DNA of 64,000 nt from the NCBI RefSeq assembly GCF_907165205.1, contig NC_058189.1, positions 20,272,001 through 20,336,000 of the forward strand. The letters run 5' to 3'. The stretch is from Coccinella septempunctata (Eukaryota; Arthropoda; Insecta; Coleoptera; Coccinellidae). A program made the translations under genes and the position numbers. Below the pieces are notes generated by a model that was not told the DNA's origin, did no database searches, and saw only the letters and a list, made by a program, of their open reading frames with translations. Below, piece after piece: positions 24,185 to 35,834 of the stretch (position 1 is its first letter; each line of letters begins with the position of its first letter).

Positions 24185-25041
24185 CTTGTTTCTCTCTTTT
24201 TCTTAACAAAATAAAAATCTTCAGTATGTCCCTTTCTATCACAGAAATTACATTCAAGACTGGAATTTTCTGGATTAGAATTAAAACAACGTTTCTTTAC
24301 AATAATCTAACTTTCTATGCCTAAATTTTCCACAGTTCTTACAATTCCCATGAAAGGTTTTGTCTGATTCTGTTTTCAGTAGCTGCTTCATTTTTCTAGT
24401 TTTCTACTATTATCTGAGACTAATATGGAGCGTCGGAATCCTATGAAGAAGGCAATTTCAGCTGCTGCATTTCATTCTTAGATTCTTGCACTAATAATCT
24501 ATTCTTAACTTCTACATTTGTGATATCATAAGCTATCAAGCTCAACACTATTTCCCACGGAAACTTTTCCACAAAGTTTCCTGATCGAATTCAACTTGGC
24601 ATGAGCATACTCTACTAACGAACTAAAATTTTCACTACTTGTCAACATGCTAGCTGTAAGCGTCGTGGCCGGAGTTCCTTTCTCAGGGAACGCTATCTCT
24701 AAATTCCTAGAAAATGTTGACCAATTTCTAACAATCGATTTCCAATTTTGATAAATTTTGGCTTCACGGCCTTTCAGGGCTTGCCCAGCTTTTAATACTA
24801 CAACAGTATCAGACGTACCTGTTTGGAATTTAATTTGATCAACTTCCTCAATCCACTCCTTGGTTGAAAAGGATGTATCGTCGGGGTCAAACTGGGCTAA
24901 CGATAATTATGCGGTCACCACGTGGTCGGTGTCGTTCCTTAAATTAAACATGTTGGCTAGCAACTCCTGGTTCTCCATTATCCGCATTACCGAAATGGCT
25001 TCACTTTCTTCGGGAGCTTTTTTGAGATTTTGCTGATCCAT
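24185..25041 (-). pseudogene. Gag-like protein of the LTR element
   Basis: The frame starts MDQQNLKKAPEESEAISVM at 25041. After an in-frame stop following DHVVTA it continues through STKEWIEEVDQIKFQ and RNLEIAFPEKGTP, resembling the capsid region of gypsy-like or gag-only elements. Two zinc-knuckle motifs follow near the C-terminus: CKNCGKFRHRKLDYC at about 24310-24355, and CNFCDRKGHTEDFY at about 24215-24255, whose last Cys is Tyr. Further stops lie between. The protein would have packaged RNA; it now looks inactive. The family placement is tentative. Confidence 0.72.
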
Positions 25042-25146
25042 TTTGGCTTATTCTTGTAGATTCTCACAAAACACAAACGATTTTCACTCACAAAATAGGA
25101 TCCTCAATTTTTTTTATCGAAAGAAGAAATTTAAGTCCACTTCTGA

Positions 25147-25489
25147 TGTTAGATTTAATAAAACACGTGGTTGGTATCGATTGAAATTTATTTTGGGAGG
25201 ATTTTGCATCTCTTCATAAACTTTTTAGGGTACTTTTTATTCACAAAGTAAGATGGCGGTCGGTTATCTAGCACGTGGAGGTGCTCTAACAAAGGGTCAG
25301 GTACAAAGCGTACCACTGGGCAAGGAAGTTCAAGTCATTGTGTGCTCGGCCTGTGCCAAAGAGAGAGCAGGTAACATTGGAGCACAGAGTTCACAGAGCA
25401 TAGGTTCTACACTCTTATTCTTCCTTCGACATTCGTCGTCGGACATTATCAGTATATTTTAAGGGGGGTCAAATTAACATTTGCTAACA
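25147..25489 (-). repeat. 5' LTR
   Basis: The 343-bp LTR starts TGTTAG and ends CTAACA in either orientation. The minus-strand sequence just inside reads TCAGAAGTGGACTT, a plausible primer-binding region. Confidence 0.85.
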
Positions 25490-25499
25490 TATATTATTA

Positions 25500-26473
25500 C
25501 TCTAGAATGCTAATCCAGTAGTACGAAATGCGGCGAAAAATTGACAGTGGTCGTTAATACGAATGCGCATCATTAGTTTATTTTCTAGTAGAACGTTGCC
25601 GAATTTCTGAATATTCTGTCAATCAAATCTTATGAAGAGAGGGCAATTCATGTAACGAAGGTATGTCGGACAACAACGCGTTTTCTTTCAGTCATTTGAT
25701 TTTTCACTGTTGCACGATCTGCTCAGAGGTAAGAAGTTTCAAGTCACATTTTCTGAAATGTACTTGTGTACTTGTCTATCATATTAAAAATAATAAATGC
25801 AAAAAAAAATTCAAAACTTGAAAGAATTATCGAGTTCAACTGATAGCGAATTCCATTGATGGTATATAGTAGTATTGCACTATATCAGGATATTTCAAAA
25901 TTGTTGCACGGAATTTATAATATGCACTCAATGCTAAGGTACCTGTTCATCTAATCGAATCTGCGATAATATCGAATAGCATTAGTGATATTAAGTTTTT
26001 GTTGTGAGTTCCAAATATTTAGTAAGCACCAGTTGTTACCATGGAATTCGCTATAAAACTCCAATCTTCAGCCAATTCACGGTTTGGTCAAACAATCAAT
26101 GAATACTCAATAATACCTCTATCGACAAATTTAGATTTGGACTTATAACACGTCACCTCCGAGATCCCGATATATTTTCATTGAAACCTGCAACATCATT
26201 GTACTGATTTTCTAAAACAAAGCATATATAAACACAATTAGTCATCCATGCATGTGTTCAATACCGACAAGAAGTCCCGTATGAATCGAAAAAGTTTTTT
26301 CACCGAATGAAATTTGTTTATTTCTCATTTATACCAAATAAACAATTCGACTGACATAAGGTATGAAAGTCTAGGCAACGTTCGAGTTGAAATAAACTAA
26401 TGTCGCGCATTCGCTTTAACGACAACTGTCAATTTTTCGCCGCATTTTTTACTACTGGATTAGCATTCTAGAG
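25500..26473. mobile_element. MITE/foldback, family J
   Basis: CTCTAGAATGCTAATCCAGT and its inverse are the ends of inverted repeats of about 60 bp, which include GCGGCGAAAAATTGACAGT. The 850-bp centre has no recognised coding content. Confidence 0.78.
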
Positions 26474-26514
26474 TTATATATATTATGATTTCTATGGCTA
26501 TATACGAATGAATT

Positions 26515-26740
26515 GTTTGAAGTAAACACATTCGATGTTTCTCTGTCTAGCGCGACACTAAGTCAGTGGCGGTAAATTGAAAAATTTACATACTTCCTAT
26601 CTAGTCGTACAGAAAATTGATGTGACACTGATGTCCAAATCAACTGTCCCAATTGTGATTGGCGACACTAAGCAACTATCACACTCCAGTCTTTGGAATG
26701 TTTATTTTCCATTCCATGTATCTATGTTCTAAAATTATTC
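26515..26740. repeat. Interspersed repeat, family V, copy 1
   Basis: This stretch matches the reverse complement of about 44540-44930, sharing ACATTCGATGTTTCTCTGTC, TACTTCCTATCTA and CCAGTCTTTGGAATG. Its type is unknown. Confidence 0.7.
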
Positions 26741-27273
26741 CACTTTATAGCTGTCAGAATGCCGTAACTAGGCAAATGTTCCATAATTCAGTCCATTATA
26801 ACCATATATCTATTACTAGCAGACCCGGCAAACCTAGTTTTGCCATTTAAATTATTTCTAGGGTAGATAATAATAACTAACTCATCGTGATTGCTCGATT
26901 GGTCGTAAGAAAAAGGAATGCCTTTTTTTCTGTTCTGTACAATTTTTTTATGAATATTTTGTTATATAAACCTTGCCCTAACAATAATAAACACAACAAA
27001 TAAAGAATTGTCCAATTTGGTGCGATCGTTTGAACAATAAAGCATTTTGAAGTAAACCATAGATCCTCTTTTATTAATATAGATATTCTACATCGATGAT
27101 GGAAGTTCGAAAATTGAAGCCAGTCCGTGGTCGGAATCGACTTCTGTGCATGTGCAGAAATATTAAGAATAAGAATACATGATTAGCTCTGTCTCTTTCT
27201 GATACATAGTTTTATGAATTGACAGGAATGAAATGAGTTTACTTCACAACCATTCGAATATTTTCGACCTTAT
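26741..27273. other. Non-coding stretch without a gene
   Basis: GACCCGGCAAACCTAGTTTT at about 26822 resembles a motif I associate with dispersed invertebrate repeats, but I cannot assign it. No coding signal is visible. Confidence 0.35.
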
Positions 27274-27829
27274 AGTCCGGGAGGTGGTGTCACTTTTTTA
27301 TTAGTGATTTATCTGCAACTCAAATGTGATTAATTAGAGAGTTGCACTATTACTCTACTCGAAATCGAAAGTCAGTCAGCGCGACCGTGGTGGACGTGGG
27401 CGTGGGTGGCGGTGGAACTCACCGGAAAAATCTCAAAAAAAAGTGATTGATCTCCACGTGAAACTTTGTAATAATGTAAATGATTCATTATTATGAGTGA
27501 AAATGGGCGTCAGTCACTTTCCCGTTGGTGGAAACATCGTCAGTCAGGCGGTTGAAGTGGTCGTAAAAATCTGAAAATTGACAAGTGACCCATCTTCACT
27601 CGAAATTTCGAAAAAATGATTATTTTAATCAAATTGAACGTAAAAATGGACGTCAGTCACGTTTATAGTGGTGGATTCTGCGTCAGTCAGGCTTCCAAAG
27701 TCAAGGGCAGTGACCAGCTTCCTTTGGCGCGCTGCACCTTATGCAGTTCAACTGATGCATATTCCACCGGCATCGTGCCGGCTGACTATTATTTATCGAG
27801 TGTACATAACACAACATTACTTTTTTATA

Positions 27830-28739
27830 CAGGGTGATTCATCATAAACTGGACAAACATATATAGTGGTAAATGACACCGGGAGAATCACTTTTGCCTT
27901 ATGACATATACCCAGTTTTCGACGCATAAGCGAAAAATAAGGTGTTCAACGTCGTATATTTGAGCAATATTTTATTGAGTGTGCTCAGTTATGTATAAAC
28001 AACAAAGTAACGGTTTCTGGTCACATCGGAGTATTTTTGAGTGCGCAATTCAGAAAAGATGAAGAAATCCGAAAAAAAAAATTCAAAATGGCGGAAAACC
28101 TTCGATGTTCGTGATTTTTTATTTTTTTTTGGTTTCTAAATTGAATTTCATTTTCTGAATGAACACAATTTTCGAACAATTTCCTTGTAGTTTCCTACAA
28201 TCAGGAAACATTTCAACAATTTCGAGTTTTCATTTCTCAGAAACGCGTCATAAGGCTTATATTCAAACTTCGGTCACGTGATTCATGTCGTCCGATTTTC
28301 AGGTAGTTTCGTATTCTTCCCTTCCCTTGTAAATTCATCCTTAATTGTCTTGTTTATATCCTCCTGAACATCGGAAAATACAGGAAATGCTCTGATTTTC
28401 ATGGGTACGACACATGACACACTGATACCATAGCCTTCCCCAGGCATCATACAGTTAAATATGAGTCCCCACCGAGTTATATAGGTATCAAATTATATAA
28501 CCATTTGCCCAGTCGCTTGAAATCAATGGGTGGAAAATCTTTCAAGAGAGAAGTTATATTCCTTTTAACTAACAGGTGTTACTATAGTGTGGAGGAGTTC
28601 CTTAAGGACTCCATTTGTTGAATTTGTTATTTTTTCCTCTCTTGTATTTGTCATAATATATGACTTGTCCTATATATTTCTTTAGGGTCCAAAAGAATCA
28701 ATAAATTTCATTTATTTATTTATATGATGAAACACCCTG
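27830..28739. mobile_element. Element G inside foldback F
   Basis: CAGGGTGATTCATCATA at the left and its inverse ending CACCCTG at the right are flanked by TA. The inverted repeat is only about 17 bp. The right half is a LINE 3' end, so a retrotransposon has landed in it. Confidence 0.65.
28445..28712 (+). pseudogene. LINE ORF2 C-terminal fragment and 3' end
   Basis: The frame ESPPSYIGIKLYNHLPSRL continues to CYYSVEEFLKDSIC and stops at 28621, the usual end of jockey/CR1-like ORF2 proteins. The 3' region continues to a TTTATTTATTTA tail near 28715. Confidence 0.8.
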
Positions 28740-29266
28740 TATAAACAAGTAATTGTTATGTACACTCGATAAATAATCGTCAGCCGGCACGATGCCGGTG
28801 GAATATGCATCAGTTGAACTGCATAAGGTGCAGCGCGCCAAAGGAAGCTGGTCACTGCCCTTGACTTTGGAAGCCTGACTGACGCAGAATCCACGTTCCA
28901 TTTTTACGTTCAATTTGATTTAAATAATCATTTTTTCGAAATTTCGAGTGAAGATGGGTCACTTGTCAATTTTCAGATTTTTACGACCACTTCAACCGCC
29001 TGACTGACGATGTTTCCACCATCGGGAAAGTGACTGACGCCCATTTTCACTCATAATAATGAATAATTTACATTATTACAAAGTTTCACGTGGAGATTAA
29101 TCACTTTTTTTTGAAATTTTTCCGGCGAGTTTCACCGCCTCCCACGCCCACCGCTATTGGACTGACTGACGCGCGGACCTCAAATGTACAAAAGGAGAAC
29201 TACTCATCCTAAAAAATTCGTGTGAAGATCGATCACTAGTTCAAAAGTGACGCCACCTCCCGGACT

Positions 29267-30429
29267 ATTATAACCTATCAATATGTTGATATTGGTTTGA
29301 CGTTGAATCAACGAAATCGTAGGACTGTGAGTACATTTTTCTGAGTTGTTCACTATCGTATATTATCTGCATTGTATCTAGATAAGTCTGTTATTGTCTT
29401 GAAATTCAGTTGGGAGTTGAGGTAATAATTCTAGTTCAATTTGTGATTGTTTTTTTCAGCATTGAAATAGGGAAACATCTAAATCGACATCTATATCTAT
29501 AAAGCTCAACTGTAGTTACTAATATCTGCCAGTTTTTCATCTTCTAAATATTCTTATTGTCAAATTGATTATTGTATCGCGTCTATTGAAGCATGGCTCT
29601 TTTGGTGAGCACTCTGTACTTTTATATATAATATAACTACATATTACATTAAATGTTGACCCAAAAATATTTTTTATTGAGTATTGAGTAGATTTACAAG
29701 AGGGGAAATTCAGGAGGTGAAAATACACGTACACGCAATATTAAAACTGGTATGAAACAGTAATATAAAACGAACTTGTTATTATGTCACTCTTGAATTT
29801 ACTGAGTATGGACAATATCCTTCCTATTCGGCACTTATTATTTCACAAATCATAATAATATTGGGTAAATGGTTTTTATGCACATATTTGCTTTGATCTC
29901 TTTTCGTTGATTCATCTGAAAGTTTAAAAAAACGGATACATTCTCGATGAATTTCATATTCATTAACTTTCGTCTCATACAAAATTCTTCTCTAAATTTG
30001 TACAAGAATTGAAGAAATAAATCATCATTGGAATTCATTCAATCATTCAACGTCAAACATGAAAACAACCTAACCAATATCTTGATTGTAATTTTCGAAC
30101 TTCTAATTCGCGCATGAGTACAAGTGGATTCCTCCCAACGATTTGGCTTCACTTTTTGTCGTAGTCTAGAACGCGTGTTTGGTATAATCATTGAACTTTC
30201 TTTAGATCAATGGGTATAATAGATATATGATTATAACGAACGTAAATCAATCCAAAAGTGGATATTCAGATTTTTATGAATTCCAAAATGTTTGAAAATA
30301 AAATAACATATTTCATTCGGAGAAGATGTGACGCAATGAGTCAAGCTCGCCATGAAAAGTGACACTCCTCCTCCTTATGAAGTAATATACTATTGGGTCC
30401 TTTATTAGTTATTAGTGCCCTTTATTAGT
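29267..30429. other. Non-coding stretch without recognised features
   Basis: It is AT-rich with only short open frames on both strands. No repeat ends or coding similarity were recognised. Confidence 0.4.
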
Positions 30430-30786
30430 TATCCCATTTTTGTAAATTTTTTGTGAATTGCAAATAAAAATATAGCACACCCAACAGCGTTTTTCATTGA
30501 TATCAATTCATTCCATGCAAACAATGTTAAGATGAAATAACTAACATCCTGATCAAAAAACAAGACCATACTTTTGTTTTGTCGCTCAGGATGTTTGCTC
30601 TCTGGTCTAAACAAAAATGATATTAAAATCAATTCAAGGAATAGGTAGTATTCGAATTTTGTGCCCCTTAATTATACCTAAAACAGAAAACTGTTATCGA
30701 ATGAATGTATTGAAAGTACGTTTTGAGCGTTTTGAGATAATTATCAAGGGTGTTTTCGCATACCAAAATGTAGTCGGTTTTATGTA

Positions 30787-32147
30787 CAGGGTGGGCAAAA
30801 TTCGTTGTCTACTGAAGGGATCTCGAGAACTATAGCAGCTAGAAGAAAATGGACGGCACATTCTCGAGCTCTTTTTACTTGACTGAAAACAGATCCAGCC
30901 TAACGTTCATAGATTTTGAGTTATGAACGAAAATTGAGAAATTTCCATTTTTAATGAAGCTGAATAACTCGCTTATTTGAACTCATATTCGAAATTTGTT
31001 GTTACGTTCTACAGGCACTTTTTTATGAGGAATTTGAATATGATAGTCGTATTCGGGTTCGGCTTTCTGACAGTCCGAGAATTGTTCTAGGACTGCGCAA
31101 AACTCTTGCGCCCTAGTATTAAATCCTCTGCGCAGTTCTAGAACCATCCTCGGACCGTCCAAAAGCCGAACCCGAATACAGCTTATATCAATACATTTTT
31201 TGATCCAGTCATTTCCGAGATACGACAAGGTTTTCTGATTTTTCAAATGTAAACTGTAGTTGAAAGTTCTTTCATTCTGCTGCAATTTTTTTGCTGATTT
31301 CAAAAATGTATCATATGTTGCTATTCAAATGAATATAACGTAAGAAAAAATTTAATACTTTTTCCTGCTTGTCGATTCACTGTTGAATTTTCAGTAGGCT
31401 GGCGTAACCATAGCGACCGTTGAAAATGCATTATCGTTCGTGAACTCCACATAATTATATGTGAACTCAACCTTCTGCGATAGGAATTACCGACTGACGA
31501 ATAATTATTTCTTTTATATATCGATATCGAGATCGATATCCTTTTAAAGAGAGTAAAAGACTTTCGTCTGATTATTAAAGAAAAAAATTTATTAAATTAT
31601 CGTTATTTTCTATTTATGAATAAAATACGATAGCTATCTATAATTCTAATTTTTACAGAAGTAAGAGATGAGAAATAGGTACTTCTGTCAACGGTAGTGT
31701 TCGAATTGTGAACCTTCATAAGATAAGCATGCCAAACATCGCGAGAACAAAGGATGGCAAATTAATCATCGAAATATTTATTCAGCAGTCCGTGATTTCA
31801 ATCATAGAGGTTCAGGTTCATAAAATATAATGCATATTCAACGGTCGCTATGGTTACGCCAGCCTACTGAAAATTCAACAGTGAATCGAAAAGCAGGAAA
31901 AAGTAGTGAATTTTTTTCTAGTGTAACATTCATGTGAATAGCAACAAATAATACATTTTTGAAATCAGCAAAAAAAATTGCAGCAAGATGAAAGAACTTT
32001 CAACTATAGTTTACATTTGAAAAATCAGAAATCCCTTTCGTATCTCGAAAATGCCTGGATCGAAAAATTTCATATTCGTATTCCTCATAAAAAAGCTGCT
32101 ATAGTTCTCGAGGTCCCTCCAGTAGAAAACGAATTTTGCCCACCCTG
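30787..32147. mobile_element. Foldback element, family A, copy 3 (carries MITE N2)
   Basis: CAGGGTGGGCAAAATTCG and its inverse are flanked by TA at 30785-30786 and 32148-32149. The structure matches copy 1. MITE N2 lies in the left arm. Confidence 0.85.
31046..31182. mobile_element. Foldback MITE, family N, copy 2
   Basis: The ends TCGTATTCGGGTTCGG and CCGAACCCGAATACAGC match copy 1 at 4969-5104. Family A copy 1 shows the uninterrupted target. Confidence 0.82.
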
Positions 32148-32202
32148 TACAAGAGATATGAGGGCGTTTCCTATCCAATCTTTCTAATTTATAATCTTTG
32201 GA

Positions 32203-32234
32203 CCTAATAACTTATAATATTATAAGTTATTAGG
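32203..32234. repeat. Perfect 32-bp palindrome
   Basis: CCTAATAACTTATAAT is followed directly by its exact reverse complement. It lies at the end of the family C repeat. Confidence 0.9.
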
Positions 32235-32525
32235 TATTTATTTTCATTAATGAAACTGAATTCTTTGAAGAAGCAGATAAGTGGGTACCTACATACTGCT
32301 AAGAATTTTTCGGGTTTTCAAAATCGGTCGAAATCGAAATGAAAAAGAAAGTGAAGACACAAGAAACATGAGAAATTAAGAATATTCAAAACAATCACTC
32401 ACAATGACTTTGTTATTGTGATAAATGTTGCAAGGAAAACCTGACAGTTAACACAATTCAAATGACGATTCAGTCAATTTGAATTTACAACCAGTATGAC
32501 ATGAAGAGTAAATTATTTCCATTCA

Positions 32526-32831
32526 ATGGAATCATGTAATATCGCAGATCATTTAGCAAATTTTGCCGGTATATCCTTTGTAGGATACTTATCACTCATC
32601 TTGAGCAGTAAAATGAAAACGTCAGTGAAATATTTGTACCCTATTGCTAGTGTTATTGGAATAACAGGTCTCTTCTACTCAAAGGAATTATTACAATCAT
32701 ACGATAGTTCTTCGTCTAGATTAATGGACAAGACCCTCATATCTCCATCAAAAGTTCGGTCATCTGATGAAGACTCAGAGGAAGAAGCTAATGACTTTTT
32801 GAATTACATCGCTTATAGTTGCAACCAATGA
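32526..32831 (+). CDS. Hypothetical small membrane protein, 101 residues
   Basis: An ATG-initiated frame runs uninterrupted for 101 codons. Two hydrophobic stretches, about residues 13-27 (NFAGISFVGYLSLIL) and 38-53 (KYLYPIASVIGITGLF), are compatible with membrane spans. The C-terminal half is hydrophilic and ends in a Ser/Glu/Asp cluster around SSDEDSEEEAND. It is not part of a recognised transposon and not a mirror of one. I do not recognise a family. The start is the first ATG, and there is no clear polyadenylation signal. It could be a single-exon gene, a terminal exon or chance. Confidence 0.38.
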   Translation: MESCNIADHLANFAGISFVGYLSLILSSKMKTSVKYLYPIASVIGITGLFYSKELLQSYDSSSSRLMDKTLISPSKVRSSDEDSEEEANDFLNYIAYSCNQ

Positions 32832-33699
32832 CTCCAATTGATAAGGAAACGAAAAAACCCAATTAACATATATAAGTTTAATCAAAATTCGATTTTTAAA
32901 GATGACATTATAGCAATCCAATGAAGTTTTGTTAACAAATTTATAATACATTGTGCAATTTTTTTTTTCTGCGAGGAGTTGGATATGTTCTAGGAAAACT
33001 AATACATATTTCACTATAATTTGTCAAGAAAATTACAAAAATATTGAGTTCATAAATGCAATGAATATTCATTATATTCAATATCACATAGTTCATGTCA
33101 AATTCAGATCCATATATTATTCATTTACATTATACATATCATTATATCAAAGGGAGAAAGATTGATTTTCTTCTCATATAAATCAAACAAAAATCTTCAA
33201 ATTATGCATTGTTAGCTCCAAGTTCCAGAATCTTGTCAGGAAAAAGCACCAATGCAATATATAACCCATATAGTCGACTAATAAATCAATGAAATATTCA
33301 ATGAAGACGACCAATACATAATAAAAATACATATAAATACTTCTTGTGTGGTTAAGGGGAAGTAATAACAGTTTTTTGTTTTGATCACTCAATCAGAAGT
33401 TTAAAAAGTTTTTTTTATAAATAATTTAACAATTCAGATAGTTAAGATAATTCCTAATTCCTATCATGATTTCAGAAATAGTCGACTATTGTGAGTCACA
33501 ATTTACAAGCCTTTTTAAGTTCTTAGTTATAGGTGCTAGCCTGTGAACATAAACTTCGACAGAATTTACAAATCCTTTCTCTCCCAATACAAGTAGTTCT
33601 TTATTTCATTGTCCATTGAACGAATTGCTGATTCTTCGATCAGTAAAAATTCAAGATATAAGTTAGACTGTGTGTTCAATCAGTGAGTTCAATACTTAA
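32832..33699. other. Non-coding stretch without recognised features
   Basis: It is AT-rich. No supported gene or repeat is seen. Confidence 0.4.
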
Positions 33700-34640
33700 A
33701 ATTTCTAGACTTCTTCGTAGATTTTTCTGGTAGAGGTTTCCTTCATTCCTATTTCTTTCAGGTGACAGAACAATCTGTAGATTAAAAAGTACCTACGCGA
33801 AATAAAGTGCATAAGATCGCCCTTGGCATCCAAGGATATATGTGGAGCATTGACCTTGTTGTCAAATATCACACCAAGATTGCTCACCTCGTTGCAACGT
33901 TTGAAGATTCTTCCATGTTCCATGGTTAAAATCAATATTACCTATATTATTATTTCGGCCGAAACTGATTCAAAAGCTCTTGTCCAGATTCAACTGCAGT
34001 GTATTCGTCTGAAAAATATAATAAAAAAGCATTCAGATCGTTTCGGACAGCAGACAATCGCCTTTATTTTCAATTCTTGCACACATTTTGAAGTCGTCAG
34101 AGTAATCCAAAAATTGACAAAATTGGAGGAAGGCTCCTATGTCATTCAGAAAATCTCAAATAAAATGGCCCCAGATGTGACCCCTGAGGCTGCAATATAT
34201 GGTTTAGAATGTTTAGATTTCTAGATGAGGTAAGAAGAGAGCCATCTAAACAGATCGCCGTGTACACCGACCTCAGACAAGTTTGACATCAAGATACTGT
34301 GATCAATCTTAACGAAGTTGGTATCAAAGAGCACAGAGTCAATCTGAGTACGAGTATTCATACAGGATAAAATATATTCACTGCAAACAACCAGATTTGA
34401 TTCGGTTCATCTTTTAGGGAAAAAGCCGTCCCCTTGACAGACTACAAATGACTTGAACGTTTGGACCAACACGCCATGTACTATATTTTCCAACATACCA
34501 CCATTCAACTTACAAATAGGTCCATAATTTTCTACCTTGCTCCTATTCCCTGATTTAAAAATAGGAACATTAGAAGCAATTTTCCAACTTCTAGGAAATG
34601 TAAGTCAGGAAACGAAACAATAGCTGGATGCTAGAGTATT
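33700..34640 (-). pseudogene. LINE reverse-transcriptase relic
   Basis: Minus-strand frames show FPRSWKIASNVPIFKSGNRSK near 34590, VGVHGDLFRWLSSYL near 34230, ASGVTSGAILFEIF near 34180 (from GVPQGS-type motif B), and KRCNEVSNLGVIFDNKV near 33880. This is the block order of a jockey-like ORF2. Stops and frame shifts are common. Both ends are missing. Confidence 0.78.
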
Positions 34641-34704
34641 ACCGCAGTCGTTCTTGCACAGGGCCACCCAGTTTATATACCAAACAATGACCAGAACCAA
34701 TTCG

Positions 34705-35240
34705 AGATCTATTTTATAAAAAGGTGGTCTTCACAGGACATTGTAGGCTCAGAGCCCACTTACACAAAAGTAACATCGTCAGTGAAAAACTCTGCAGGCT
34801 TTGCCTAGAGGAGGACGAAACCAGTAAGCATTTCCTCTGCGACTGCCCGGCGGCAGACAGAGTCATACTTGGAATCTTCGGTTCGCTCGAGCTCAATCTG
34901 GACCTGACCTCAAGAATCATTCCCCATCTGACATCATCTCTTTCCTTATGCCGCCCACAGACCTCGTTCTTTTCCATCCGTTCGAATCGCGGCGATTCGA
35001 ACCGTCGTTCCAAAAACGCCAAAAACCGATGTGTGTGGTGAAAAACCGTCGTTCCGAATCGTCGGTTTTTCACTACACACATCGGTTTTTGGCGTTTTTG
35101 GAACGACTGTTCGAATCGCGGCGATTCGAACGGATGGAAAAGAACGAAGTCTGTGGGCGGCATTAGGAATATGGGGTTGGAGGGAGACGTTGAGCTCTCT
35201 AAGCTTGTATCTGTGCCACAATAGACTGCTTTCGTAGCGG
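34705..35240 (+). pseudogene. LINE RNase H C-terminal fragment, split by MITE T
   Basis: The frame reads TGHCRLRAHLHKSNIVSEKL, CRLCLEEDETSKHFLCDC and SRIIPHLTSSL, matching the CCHC tail after the RNase H domain of R1/TRAS-type LINEs. It is interrupted at 34949-35162 by a foldback and continues for about 75 bp after it. Orientation is opposite to the adjacent relic. Confidence 0.75.
34949..35162. mobile_element. Foldback MITE, family T, with TTA target duplication
   Basis: The 214-bp unit is almost entirely palindromic, from TGCCGCCCACAGAC to GTCTGTGGGCGGCA. TTA lies directly outside at 34946-34948 and 35163-35165, as for PIF/Harbinger-type insertion. It contains repeated CGAATCG and GTTTTTGGCG motifs. 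Confidence 0.88.
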
Positions 35241-35241
35241 T

Positions 35242-35834
35242 GGCAGTTCTGGTGACTCTAACCAACACTCCCAAAAAACTGTAAGTGTAAAACCCAACGT
35301 TTCATTTTAGAATAAAATTTTACCATAATGGAATATTCGTAAGCTCACAAAGAGCAGGCAATTTGCTGTTTTTTCGACGAATAACTAATGAATGACTACC
35401 TATACATAAAGTTGTATCGATATACAAGATAGCGATTCAAGTTCAAATAATCTGATGTCAGGTGACTATTATGTTATTCATCCTCGAAACATACAGGGTT
35501 CAAAATTTTTTTTCGGAACGTCCCTCCACTGAATACTCTCTTTAAAAAATCTTATTTCAAACAACTATATTAGGAAAAAATTTTCATCGACATTTCCTCA
35601 ATAGTTTAATCATGAGGACAATAACCTTTTATATTGGAATTTTAGAGAAATTCACCTATAGGTAAATGCTCGTATTTTAGATGTCAGTTACAATAAAAAT
35701 ATCTCTATAATTAGAAGATCACCCCGAAACAGCAATTCCTGATCAATGGAATGAATTTTAGGCAATAACATATATATCGATTGTATTATATATCTCTTAA
35801 AATTAAAACATAGCAAAGTTTAGAATGGACGAGT
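35242..35834. other. Non-coding stretch without recognised features
   Basis: A fragment at about 35490 starts ATACAGGGTTCAAAA and may be a foldback end without its partner. Nothing else is recognised. Confidence 0.35.

Larger units (their letters stand above)
22472..25489 (-). mobile_element. Non-autonomous LTR retrotransposon with gag only
   Basis: Two LTRs (22472-22759 and 25147-25489) begin TGTTAG and end CTAACA. They are nearly identical apart from a 55-bp deletion in the left one. TATA lies outside both ends. The interior, read on the minus strand, has a gag-like frame from 25041 and a six-unit tandem array. No protease, reverse transcriptase or integrase is visible, so mobility would depend on another element. 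Confidence 0.85.
27274..29266. mobile_element. Foldback element, family F, about 2 kb
   Basis: The ends AGTCCGGGAGGTGGTGTCAC and its near-inverse open arms of about 555 and 525 bp. Each arm carries four CGTCAGTCA motifs (left arm at 27508, 27538, 27651, 27681; inverse in the right arm). Element G fills the centre. No transposase is present. Confidence 0.85.
30430..32202. repeat. Dispersed repeat, family C, copy 1, split by foldback A3
   Basis: 30430-30786 and 32148-32202 together match 55556-55948, including CGCTCAGGATGTTTG, AAAATGTAGTCGGTTTT and AGATATGAGGGCGTTTCC. The other copy lacks the A element and so shows the empty target site. Confidence 0.82.

Noticed and set aside
22517..25462. 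Similar short frames in both LTRs (MAVGYLARGG type)
   Set aside because: They are repeated because LTRs are repeated. There is no coding pattern and the frames differ by indels.
26822..26850. GACCCGGCAAACCTAGTTTT motif as the end of a known element
   Set aside because: I could not find a partner end or coding region, so no element is claimed.
27616..28913. Frames with VSQASKVKGSDQLPLARCTL on both strands
   Set aside because: They are the same arm sequence of foldback F read from each side.
34948..35274. Several overlapping frames on both strands around 35 kb
   Set aside because: They mirror each other across the 214-bp palindrome and are artefacts of foldback symmetry.
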